From an uncultured Porphyromonadaceae bacterium (GTDB taxonomy: Bacteria > Bacteroidota > Bacteroidia > Bacteroidales > Muribaculaceae): 36,581 nt of DNA. The notes beneath the pieces are model-generated. The model worked only from the letters and a program-made list of their open reading frames with translations, was not told where the DNA came from and did not search any database. The translations under genes and the position numbers were made by a program. Below, one piece after another: positions 1 to 7,015 of this stretch. Numbering within the stretch: the first letter of the stretch is position 1; every line of letters begins with the position of its first letter. Location of the stretch: positions 1 through 36,581 of the forward strand of contig CAMWID010000033.1 of NCBI GenBank assembly GCA_947174235.1. Reading direction: 5' to 3'.

Positions 1-168
1 TCGCCTAAAAAACAAGCTCGCATATTGTATAAATTAAATTCGAACACTTACTTATCGGAAATAAAATATGATAAACGCCATAAGAATCCCAAGTACCGTG
101 GAAGCATCCGGATTTTAGCAGACGAGCTTTATGAAACTTCGTTAAATGGTAACACACATGCGGAATAA
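1..168 (+). CDS. 3' end of an unidentified gene (partial)
   Basis: Frame 1 is open from the first base to a TAA at 166-168, giving 55 residues that are rich in Lys, Arg, Asn and Tyr and end in GNTHAE. The upstream part lies outside the window. I do not recognise the family, and there is no membrane segment or clear motif. The reading frame overlaps the end of the convergent porin gene by 27 bases, which is possible for convergent genes but lowers confidence. It could also be a chance open frame at the edge. Confidence 0.35.
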   Translation, partial: SPKKQARILYKLNSNTYLSEIKYDKRHKNPKYRGSIRILADELYETSLNGNTHAE

Positions 169-1206
169 TCCCACAACTGCTTCAGCCGCCAAGTTTTTTA
201 TGTAATGAAGCGATGACTGCAAATATATTCTTGAGGAGAGTACATATCTGAATGTCAACTCATTTGCCCATTCATAATTATCAATAAAATCCGCATAACA
301 TGAATATAGCGCGACATCAAATTTTTTTGCGGTATACGCCACACCGCCTCCATAGAAATTCCGGCATCCCGCCTGTATCCCGGGACACTGGGAAAATTGT
401 GCAATCACACAGACATCCGGTATTATTTTCTGTTCCACATATATCCAATAGAAAATTTCCGTGGTCTTATTTTCCGTGATTTCCGTCTGCATCGGGTTCT
501 GTGTTCCAACCTCATCACCATTACTATAGCCATGATGTACACCCATCCCCATATTATAATTGTTGCCATATTTGCTATAATTTACAGCGTTGATATTGAA
601 AATTCCATCCGAAGACGGACTGATACGGAAGACACAATCCTTTCCAACAAACCCATGGTATCCCTTACCATTGTATACTGCACTATTTGCCGTGACGGAA
701 TTGTTCTTATACTGAACTTCTATCCCCATTGAGGCATCCGGAAAATTTGCAATGCTGAAATTGCATGAGATTGTCGGAAATATACCGCAACTGCTATTGG
801 TGAACAGAGAGGTCAGCGGGGTCATAAAAAATGCACCGTTGACATTCCCCACTCCGGCGAAAACACTCCATTTCCCTTTGTCAAGCCCGACACCCAACCT
901 GTCGATGGCAACTGCAATATTCTCTTCCTCAATATTAGAGTAAGCAAGCATATCAGATATCATATTGCCTCCATATGTTTTACATACACTTATTGTACCT
1001 AAGCTTGCTGACCATCCGGGGGATATATTTAAAGAACCCTCCATCTGAAGCATATTGATCCAGTTTGCCCTACGCTTAAAGTCAGTCTGCCACTCCGAAA
1101 AGTATGCCAAATTCAGTTCCTGAGACTTGGCGGCAAGCCCGCAGCAAGAAACTGCGAGCCCCGCCAGAAGTCGGTGACATATATATTTTCTGTAAACCGT
1201 ACGCAT
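142..1206 (-). CDS. OprB-like carbohydrate-selective porin family outer-membrane protein
   Basis: The 354-residue protein starts with a basic, hydrophobic signal peptide (about residues 1-28, RLLAGLAVSCCGLAAKSQ). The rest alternates short aromatic/hydrophobic strands with Gly/Asn turns, as in a beta-barrel. The segment around residues 115-165 (PLTSLFTNSSCG, then an FPTIS / FPDASMGIEVQY pattern) resembles the OprB porin family (the 'LF.nss.g..pt' and 'P.aamGi...Y' signatures). It is shorter than typical OprB members of 400 or more residues. The gene begins 12 bases after the mgtA stop on the same strand, so it is probably the second gene of an mgtA operon. A role as an outer-membrane pore for divalent cations rather than sugars is inference from this neighbour only. 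Confidence 0.65.
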   Translation of the reverse strand: MRTVYRKYICHRLLAGLAVSCCGLAAKSQELNLAYFSEWQTDFKRRANWINMLQMEGSLNISPGWSASLGTISVCKTYGGNMISDMLAYSNIEEENIAVAIDRLGVGLDKGKWSVFAGVGNVNGAFFMTPLTSLFTNSSCGIFPTISCNFSIANFPDASMGIEVQYKNNSVTANSAVYNGKGYHGFVGKDCVFRISPSSDGIFNINAVNYSKYGNNYNMGMGVHHGYSNGDEVGTQNPMQTEITENKTTEIFYWIYVEQKIIPDVCVIAQFSQCPGIQAGCRNFYGGGVAYTAKKFDVALYSCYADFIDNYEWANELTFRYVLSSRIYLQSSLHYIKNLAAEAVVGLFRMCVTI

Positions 1207-1218
1207 ATCCTTCCATAT

Positions 1219-3864
1219 TTACATCCATTTGCCGAATCTTTTGATATACCACACTTTCACGAGTTGCGTCAGGCCACAATAGCACAGCAATATTCCAATA
1301 AGCCAAAGGAAATAAGATCCCGGAAGCGATACAAATCCCAGATATTCACCGAACTTTGTAAACGGAATCACAATACCCAGCAACATTATCACGGCAGTAG
1401 CCACAAGCACAGGCCATGTGGCGCGACTTTGGATAAACGGAATCTTGCGGGTGCGTATCATGTGTACTATCAGGGTCTGGGTAAGGAGTCCCACGATGAA
1501 CCACCCGGACTGAAACATCGCCTGGTGCTCCGGAGCCACACATCCAAACACAAACCACATCACAAGGAAACAGACAATGTCGAATATTGAGCTTATCGGA
1601 CCGATAAATATCATGAAACGTTTCAAGTCGGAAGCGTCCCATTTACGGGGTTTGCTCAGATACTCCTTATCCATCGAATCGAAAGGAATAGTTGTCTGTG
1701 ACACGTCGTACATAAGATTTTGCACCAACAGATGTATCGGCAACATCGGAAGAAACGGAAGGAACGCACTTGCCGCAAGCACACTGAACATATTGCCGAA
1801 ATTTGAGCTTGCCGTCATTTTGGTATATTTGATTATGTTTCCGAATGTCTTGCGTCCTTCGATCACTCCATCCTCAAGCACCATAAGATCCTTTTCAAGC
1901 AGGATAATATCCGCACTCTCCTTTGCAATATCCACGCCGGAGTCTACAGAAATCCCGACATCCGACTGACGCAACGCAGCGGCGTCGTTTATTCCGTCGC
2001 CAAGGAATCCCACCGTATGACCCTGCCGTTGCAGCACGGATATTATCTGCGATTTCTGGAGCGGCGTCAGTTTTGAAAACACATTGGTCTCGGCAATGGC
2101 AGCCTCCATAAAACGTTCGTCCATAGCGGCGAGTTCTGTCCCTGTCATCGCCTTGCTGACATTGATACCCACCTGCCGGGCTATGGTCTGCACGACCGCA
2201 TCATTGTCTCCGGAAAGTATCTTGACCTCTACCCCGTTTTCGCGCAGCTGCCTGATGGCATTTGCCGCAGACTCCTTTGGAGGATCAAAAAAAGCGAGAT
2301 ACCCGATCAATACCATTTCTTTTTCATCTTCAATACAGAAATCACGCTCTTTCTCAATGAAGCTTTTTTGTGCCACAGCAAGCACCCTCATTCCCTGCCG
2401 GTTCATTTTCGTTGTGATCCTCATAGCTTTGTCGCGTATGTCTCCGGTCATCCTGATGACAGTTCCGTCAACCTCGGCATATGCGCAGATCTGAAGCATC
2501 TCCTCTACCGCACCCTTGGTGATTATCTGTCTCTTTCCCGACTGGTCTTCCACGACTACAGACATGCGCCGGCGAACAAAATCAAAAGGTATCTCATCTA
2601 CCTTTTTATAATTGTCTTTGAGGTGCTCGAGCGAAACTTCCCTCACATGTGCGAGGATAGCCTTATCCATAAGATTCTTCAGACCCGTTTGAAAGAAGCT
2701 GTTGAAATATGCATGGCGAAGTATTCTTTTTTCGTTGTCTATACTCCCGTCCGCGTTAATATACTTCTCAAGCACGATCCTGTCGCATGTGAGAGTGCCG
2801 GTCTTGTCGGTACACAATATATTCATCGCGCCGAAATTCTGAATCGCGTTAAGATCCTTGACAATAGTCTTTTTCTTTGACATCGTCACTGCCCCTTTTG
2901 ACAGATTGGCGGTCACGATCATCGGGAGCATCTCCGGAGTCAGCCCGACAGCGACAGATACAGAAAAAAGGAATGCCTCGAGCCAATCGCCTTTCAACAA
3001 ACCATTTATAACAAATACAAATGGAATCATTACCAACATGAAACGAATCAGCAGGAAAGAGACCTTGCTTATCCCTTTGTCGAATGCGGTGGCTGCCCTG
3101 TGACCCGCAATATTCTTGGCTATTGTCCCGAAATAAGTGTCATTTCCTGTCGCCTGACATATCCCGACGGCTCTCCCGCTGACCACAGTAGAACCCATGA
3201 AGCACATGTTGTCAAGTTCTATCACACTCCCCCGCCCTTTGCCGGGAGTCTTGATCACAGGAACCTTTTCTATCGGATCGGATTCTCCTGTCAGAGATGA
3301 CTGGCTCACAAAAAAATCTTTAGTCTCTACAATACGTATATCCGCAGGAACCATATCACCGGCAGAGAGGGTGATTATATCTCCCGGAACAACCTTCGTG
3401 AACGGAATTTCTATCTCTCCCGACTCAGCCCGGCGCACCTGACATGTATTAGTCACCATCTTTTGAAGAGCGTCGCTGGATTTGGCGGCTTTCCATTCCT
3501 GCCAGAACCGAAGTATGGCACTTGCCACCACCATTGTGGAGATTATGATTATTGCTGTCCAATCTTTTTCTCCCGCGGGAGCAAGCAGAACGTCAAGGAT
3601 GAACGAAACTATCACAAGCACCGTCAAGACACCGATAAACGGATTGATAAACGCCTTGACAAACATTGCAAACGGACTTTTCCTCTTCTCTTTCTGAACT
3701 TCATTAAGACCATGCACTCCCAGCCTGTTGTCGGCTTCGGCATTTGAAAGTCCGTTGCGTGAGGTCTGAAAAAAGCTGTAAACAGCCGTCAACGGCTGTG
3801 ATGATGCCAGAAACACCCTCTCGGTGTTGAATCCATACCCGGCTGTTGTTTTAATTTTTCTCAT
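1219..3864 (-). CDS. mgtA: Magnesium-translocating P-type ATPase MgtA (P3B type)
   Basis: This 881-residue inner-membrane ATPase imports Mg2+ at the cost of ATP. Visible in order are: an N-terminal cation-ATPase domain (about 20-90); membrane segments near 70-120; the actuator loop with TGES at 192-195; paired membrane helices near 265-320 containing LTPEMLPM, typical of MgtA/MgtB; the phosphorylation motif DKTGTLT with Asp353; a nucleotide-binding region; the hinge GDGINDAAAL (about 650); and six C-terminal membrane segments. Length matches MgtA (about 900). The -7 box at 3912-3919 leaves a leader of roughly 40 nt, too short for the Mg2+-sensing leader known in enterobacterial mgtA. Control is more likely through the four TTAGA repeats just upstream and the two-component system encoded next to it. 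Confidence 0.95.
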   Translation of the reverse strand: MRKIKTTAGYGFNTERVFLASSQPLTAVYSFFQTSRNGLSNAEADNRLGVHGLNEVQKEKRKSPFAMFVKAFINPFIGVLTVLVIVSFILDVLLAPAGEKDWTAIIIISTMVVASAILRFWQEWKAAKSSDALQKMVTNTCQVRRAESGEIEIPFTKVVPGDIITLSAGDMVPADIRIVETKDFFVSQSSLTGESDPIEKVPVIKTPGKGRGSVIELDNMCFMGSTVVSGRAVGICQATGNDTYFGTIAKNIAGHRAATAFDKGISKVSFLLIRFMLVMIPFVFVINGLLKGDWLEAFLFSVSVAVGLTPEMLPMIVTANLSKGAVTMSKKKTIVKDLNAIQNFGAMNILCTDKTGTLTCDRIVLEKYINADGSIDNEKRILRHAYFNSFFQTGLKNLMDKAILAHVREVSLEHLKDNYKKVDEIPFDFVRRRMSVVVEDQSGKRQIITKGAVEEMLQICAYAEVDGTVIRMTGDIRDKAMRITTKMNRQGMRVLAVAQKSFIEKERDFCIEDEKEMVLIGYLAFFDPPKESAANAIRQLRENGVEVKILSGDNDAVVQTIARQVGINVSKAMTGTELAAMDERFMEAAIAETNVFSKLTPLQKSQIISVLQRQGHTVGFLGDGINDAAALRQSDVGISVDSGVDIAKESADIILLEKDLMVLEDGVIEGRKTFGNIIKYTKMTASSNFGNMFSVLAASAFLPFLPMLPIHLLVQNLMYDVSQTTIPFDSMDKEYLSKPRKWDASDLKRFMIFIGPISSIFDIVCFLVMWFVFGCVAPEHQAMFQSGWFIVGLLTQTLIVHMIRTRKIPFIQSRATWPVLVATAVIMLLGIVIPFTKFGEYLGFVSLPGSYFLWLIGILLCYCGLTQLVKVWYIKRFGKWM

Positions 3865-3911
3865 ACAGCTGAAATTTAAGGAGGTTTATACTCGTGTTGA
3901 TTATCACGATG

Positions 3912-3919
3912 CAAAATTA
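3912..3919 (-). promoter_or_regulatory. -7 box of the mgtA promoter
   Basis: On the minus strand this reads TAATTTTG, an exact match to the Bacteroidetes -7 consensus TAnnTTTG, about 48 bases upstream of the mgtA start codon. No TTTG is found 19-21 bases further upstream. That position is instead occupied by the edge of the TTAGA repeat array, as expected for an activator-dependent promoter. Confidence 0.5.
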
Positions 3920-3942
3920 CTTCCCTTCGTCCGGACAGGCTG

Positions 3943-3986
3943 TTAGAGAATTATTAGAATAAAATTAGAAAATCATTAGAAATTTA
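3943..3986. promoter_or_regulatory. Four tandem 11-bp TTAGA repeats, likely response-regulator binding array for mgtA
   Basis: TTAGA begins at 3943, 3954, 3965 and 3976, exactly 11 bases apart, each followed by A/T-rich filler. Read toward mgtA the unit is TTCTAA. Response regulators of the OmpR/PhoB family bind as head-to-tail dimers to direct repeats with 11-bp spacing, and a gene pair for such a system lies immediately beside it (4067-6117). The last repeat ends 23 bases before the -7 box, so bound protein would sit at the -33 region and could replace it. That the neighbouring regulator binds here is inference. Confidence 0.65.
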
Positions 3987-4000
3987 TATTATGCTATAAT

Positions 4001-4042
4001 CCAACTCATTACATCAACATCACAGGGCTCCCCATGAGTTGG
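4001..4042 (-). terminator. 9-bp inverted repeat after the histidine kinase gene
   Basis: CCAACTCAT at 4001-4009 pairs perfectly with ATGAGTTGG at 4034-4042 across a 24-nt loop, just downstream of the kinase stop on the minus strand. An A/T-rich tract follows, but there is no clean run of T. It may end transcription before the mgtA regulatory region. An operator function is also possible. Confidence 0.4.
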
Positions 4043-4066
4043 GAAGAGACATTAAAATTTCTCGGT

Positions 4067-5437
4067 CTAAAGATGCGGAAGAGAGACCATGAATGTTGTC
4101 CCCTCTCCCGGATAAGACAACACCTCAAGCGAGCCATGATGCAGACGTATTATCTTTAACGCAAGAGTCATCCCGATGCCATACCCTTTAACATTCCGGC
4201 TGTCTTCCCCTCTGAAAAATAGATTGAATATTCTGTCGCGTTCATTTTCAGTCATACCTTTTCCTGTATCCGAAAACCGGATTACAACGTTGTCATCCGC
4301 CGTAGAAATCTGGATTATGGATGTATGGTTGTCTGAATATTTACAATTATTGTCAATTAGATTGGAGAGAGCGACAGAAAGGAGATACCTGTTGCCGGTG
4401 ACAGTCACCAGCCGGTCATCGTCTTCATTGTCAAGGGCAAGAATAATTTCCATATGGTAATCCGGGTGCCCTCTGAAGAGTGTCTCGACAACGTCAAGCA
4501 GAAGCTCGTCAATCCTGATCTCCTCATGTTTGATTTTGTCAGGACGATAATCTGCACGCGCGAGATTCAAAAGTCCTTCTGTAAGCTGTGTCATCCCATG
4601 CGCATCGTTCAAGGCATTCTTTATCGCGTTTTTATATTGTTCCGGCTCGCGCTCCTTCTGCAACACAAGATCAAGTTCGGCGATTATAGCCGCCAACGGA
4701 GTTTTAATTTCATGAGACACATTGCTCACAAAGTTTTTTTGCAAGGCAAAAGAATTTTCAAGTCGTTCGAGCAAAGCGTTGAATGCCATACTCAATTCAT
4801 CAAGTTCATCATTCTCTTTTCTTACAGGGAGACGCTGATCAAGATGCGCTTCCGTGATTCTTCCTGCCGTCTCGGCTATTCCTTTCACAGGTTTCAATGC
4901 CAGACGGGCAAGTATATATCCAACCGCGACAAGCAGGGTAAGTCCAAGAATGAAAAGTATAATCAACGTCACAAGCAGAGCTCGCTGGCTTTTATGTCCG
5001 TAGCCGTCGTACGCCGCCGCCGTGATTACATAATCCTTTCCCCCATGGGTATAGACAAGACCGATTCCCTGATATTTGCCGGATTTGATATCTATCTCCC
5101 TTTCCCGTACTATACGATTGATCATCGCACGGTCTTCCTTGATTATATCATTATCAATGGCATCGTGATACAGCATGTCAAAATCCACAGTATATACCGC
5201 CACCTCCACTTCATCAATGAATGCCCTGTTGTTGAGATATATCGATTGCATTGTTGATGCATCCACGCGTCCGTTCAGAAAGAGATGGGCCTTCGTTATT
5301 GCCTCTCGCTTAAGGTCATGGGAAAACGTTTGGGTACGGTTATGATCGCTTATAACATATATAAGAGTAAGACACAACAGAAATACGGCAGCAGTCGCCA
5401 GAGCGTTGCGCAATGTGAGTGAAGTCTTTATTTTCAT
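4067..5437 (-). CDS. Membrane sensor histidine kinase
   Basis: This 456-residue kinase has a first membrane helix at about 11-30, a periplasmic sensor of about 120 residues (acidic, with no recognised fold), a second helix at about 154-180, and a HAMP linker at about 181-235. The dimerisation domain carries phospho-accepting His242 in SHEIKTPLAA. The ATPase domain has the N box around N359-N364, DTGKGM at 390-395 and GYGIGM at 419-424. Its architecture matches class I kinases of the CusS/PhoR type. Its start overlaps the response regulator stop by four bases (ATGA), so the two are co-translated. The acidic sensor domain and the adjacent mgtA would suit sensing of a divalent cation, but that is inference. 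Confidence 0.93.
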   Translation of the reverse strand: MKIKTSLTLRNALATAAVFLLCLTLIYVISDHNRTQTFSHDLKREAITKAHLFLNGRVDASTMQSIYLNNRAFIDEVEVAVYTVDFDMLYHDAIDNDIIKEDRAMINRIVREREIDIKSGKYQGIGLVYTHGGKDYVITAAAYDGYGHKSQRALLVTLIILFILGLTLLVAVGYILARLALKPVKGIAETAGRITEAHLDQRLPVRKENDELDELSMAFNALLERLENSFALQKNFVSNVSHEIKTPLAAIIAELDLVLQKEREPEQYKNAIKNALNDAHGMTQLTEGLLNLARADYRPDKIKHEEIRIDELLLDVVETLFRGHPDYHMEIILALDNEDDDRLVTVTGNRYLLSVALSNLIDNNCKYSDNHTSIIQISTADDNVVIRFSDTGKGMTENERDRIFNLFFRGEDSRNVKGYGIGMTLALKIIRLHHGSLEVLSYPGEGTTFMVSLPHL

Positions 5438-6117
5438 GGCTTCCGGGTCAAAATAAATCCTACACCAGGTTTGGTATGTATCAGTTTTACCCCGAAATCC
5501 CTGTCTATCTTCTTCCTGAGATAGTTGATATACACATCGATGAAATTGGTACCGGTGTCAAAATGAGTGTTCCATACTTTCTCGGCGATATCAATACGGC
5601 TGATAACCTTCTCAGCGTTTTCCACCATAAAGACAAGGAGATTGAACTCTTTGGGTGTAAGTCTGATATCCACACCGTCTCTGCTCACATTGTGTCTATT
5701 GAGATCTATTACGATATCCGCATAGGCAAGTCGGTCGCATCTTTCCTCTTTATGAGTCGCCCGTCTCATAAGAACTCTTATCCGGGCATGGAGTTCCCGG
5801 AAATCAAACGGCTTAACCATATAATCATCTGCTCCTGAATCAAAACCGTCAAGTTTGTCATCAGTAGAGCCAAGGGCTGTCAGCATCAGCACAGGGACAT
5901 TCTTATTTATTGAACGGATTCCTCGGCACAACTCAAAGCCATCAAGCTTTGGAAGCACTATGTCGGAAATGACAAGATCAAAAGACGCAGATTGGAACAG
6001 CCGTAACCCCATGGCACCGTCGTAAGCGACAATGACATTATATCCGGCTTCCTCAAGACCTGCCTTGAGCAAGTCCGCCACCCTCTTTTCATCCTCGACA
6101 ACCAGAATATTCTCCAT
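5434..6117 (-). CDS. OmpR/PhoB-family response regulator
   Basis: The 227-residue protein has a receiver domain (1-120) with the acidic pocket E8-D9, phospho-acceptor Asp52 in VISDIVLPKLDG, Thr80 and Lys102 (VKPF). A winged-helix DNA-binding domain follows (about 130-225) with the family's DVYINYLRKKID recognition helix and the GVGFIL beta-hairpin end. Regulators of this family bind direct repeats spaced 11 bp. The only such array seen nearby is at 3943-3986, in front of mgtA. No TTAGA array is visible at this gene's own promoter, so I see no sign of autoregulation by the same site. Confidence 0.94.
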   Translation of the reverse strand: MENILVVEDEKRVADLLKAGLEEAGYNVIVAYDGAMGLRLFQSASFDLVISDIVLPKLDGFELCRGIRSINKNVPVLMLTALGSTDDKLDGFDSGADDYMVKPFDFRELHARIRVLMRRATHKEERCDRLAYADIVIDLNRHNVSRDGVDIRLTPKEFNLLVFMVENAEKVISRIDIAEKVWNTHFDTGTNFIDVYINYLRKKIDRDFGVKLIHTKPGVGFILTRKP

Positions 6118-6142
6118 ATATTTATTGAGCTACTTGTTGTGA

Positions 6143-6172
6143 CAAAATTAATAAAAATATACTGTGGATAAA
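6143..6172 (-). promoter_or_regulatory. Promoter for the two-component operon
   Basis: On the minus strand TAATTTTG (6143-6150) matches the Bacteroidetes -7 box. A weak TTTA stands at the -33 position (6169-6172) with 18 bases between. It would start transcription near 6137, leaving a leader of about 20 nt. Confidence 0.45.
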
Positions 6173-6191
6173 CCATATTTCCCCATAATTA

Positions 6192-6221
6192 TTTTTAATT
6201 CAAAATATTTTCATAAATTTG
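6192..6221 (+). promoter_or_regulatory. Promoter for the small membrane protein gene
   Basis: TAAATTTG at 6214-6221 is an exact match to the -7 consensus TAnnTTTG. The -33 region holds a T-run (6192-6195) rather than a perfect TTTG. It is back to back with the promoter of the two-component operon. Confidence 0.45.
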
Positions 6222-6280
6222 CATCAAAACAAAATTTTCATGACATAGAAATTCCTACAACTATTTAAAGACACAATTTT

Positions 6281-6658
6281 ATGGGTATCAGACATCATCT
6301 CGGAATTATCTTCAACAGTTGGATCAGTGAGTTATCCATATTTTTTACTTTATGCTGTATGATATTCGTATCGTGGCAACTTAAGATCTATTGCATATGG
6401 ACGAATATAGCTATCGCCTCAGTCATAATTGAAGTAATGATACTGACCGCATGGCTTGCCTGGGCTGCATTTAAAATTTTCACAAAAAGCAGAATAAAAC
6501 TGATGCCCAATAGATCCCGCATTATCCTGGAAGGATGCAGCGCCGTACTGATGCTTATTTGGGCATGGCTAACCGGCGGCATTTGGGTTGCGTTGATATG
6601 GCTTCCTTTTATGATATGGAACTTCACACGCGGCATCAAAACACTCAATCACGCATAA
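6281..6658 (+). CDS. Small membrane protein of unknown function
   Basis: The 125-residue protein is dominated by hydrophobic helices at about 15-38, 42-66, 82-100 and 101-116, with a positively charged loop (KSRIKLMPNRSR, about 69-80) between the second and third. Trp is frequent in the last half. I do not recognise the family. It stands alone between the divergent two-component operon and the fimbrillin gene, has its own promoter-like sequence upstream, and is followed by a perfect hairpin at 6771-6808 that may be its terminator. An integral inner-membrane location is a reasonable reading of the sequence; the function is unknown. Confidence 0.7.
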   Translation: MGIRHHLGIIFNSWISELSIFFTLCCMIFVSWQLKIYCIWTNIAIASVIIEVMILTAWLAWAAFKIFTKSRIKLMPNRSRIILEGCSAVLMLIWAWLTGGIWVALIWLPFMIWNFTRGIKTLNHA

Positions 6659-6714
6659 TTGGTTATTAGAATTTTTTACACGCTTAATTATTTTCATTAT
6701 TTTTATGCAATATA

Positions 6715-6746
6715 TTTGCATTCTATTTTTTATTTTCATAAATTTG
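6715..6746 (+). promoter_or_regulatory. Consensus promoter just ahead of a hairpin
   Basis: TTTG at 6715-6718, then 20 bases, then TAAATTTG at 6739-6746: a full match to the Bacteroidetes promoter pattern. It points at no gene. The next element is the hairpin at 6771-6808, so a transcript from here would be only about 50-60 nt long unless it reads through. Confidence 0.45.
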
Positions 6747-6770
6747 CAATCGATAGGATTGCTGCCAACC

Positions 6771-6808
6771 CGAAAAAGGAGCTGCATACTTATGCAGCTC
6801 CTTTTTCG
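6771..6808. terminator. Perfect 18-bp hairpin, strong intrinsic terminator
   Basis: The bases from 6771 to 6788 are exactly complementary to 6791-6808. The core GGAGCTGCATA is flanked by five A on the left and five T on the right, so the structure works as a terminator in both directions. It can end the transcript of the small membrane protein gene, 113 bases upstream, or that of the promoter at 6715-6746. Confidence 0.75.
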
Positions 6809-6828
6809 ATCTCGCCATTCCAACACGA

Positions 6829-6860
6829 TTTGTCTTGCGTAGACAGAATATATATATTTG
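6829..6860 (+). promoter_or_regulatory. Promoter for the fimbrillin gene
   Basis: TTTG (6829-6832), 20 bases, then TATATTTG (6853-6860) match the full Bacteroidetes promoter pattern. Transcription would start near 6867, giving a leader of about 150 nt before the fimbrillin start. That leader contains a 16-codon open frame (ATG 6893, stop ending 6943) whose translation is unproven. Confidence 0.6.
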
Positions 6861-7015
6861 CATATTCAAAGACAGTAAAGCAGGTCATAAATATGAATTA
6901 CGAATTACACAATTGGATAAACATCTTAATTCCAATACAATAACTTCCGTCATAATTATCACCAGGCTATCGTAACCAACTTATCTGGCTCATTTTTTAC
7001 ACTAATTTATCTATC

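Noticed and set aside
1174..2880. Several plus-strand frames of 130-170 codons opposite mgtA
   Set aside because: All lie within the well-supported mgtA gene and show shadow composition (Arg, His, Ser rich) with no recognisable domain.
3865..3920. Magnesium riboswitch in the mgtA leader
   Set aside because: The predicted leader is only about 40 nt, with no stable stem, too small for the known mgtA or M-box riboswitches.
4454..5257. 267-codon plus-strand frame opposite the histidine kinase
   Set aside because: It is a mirror of a clearly coding region: the kinase on the other strand has all its motifs in order. The plus-strand product is low-complexity and has no start context or promoter.
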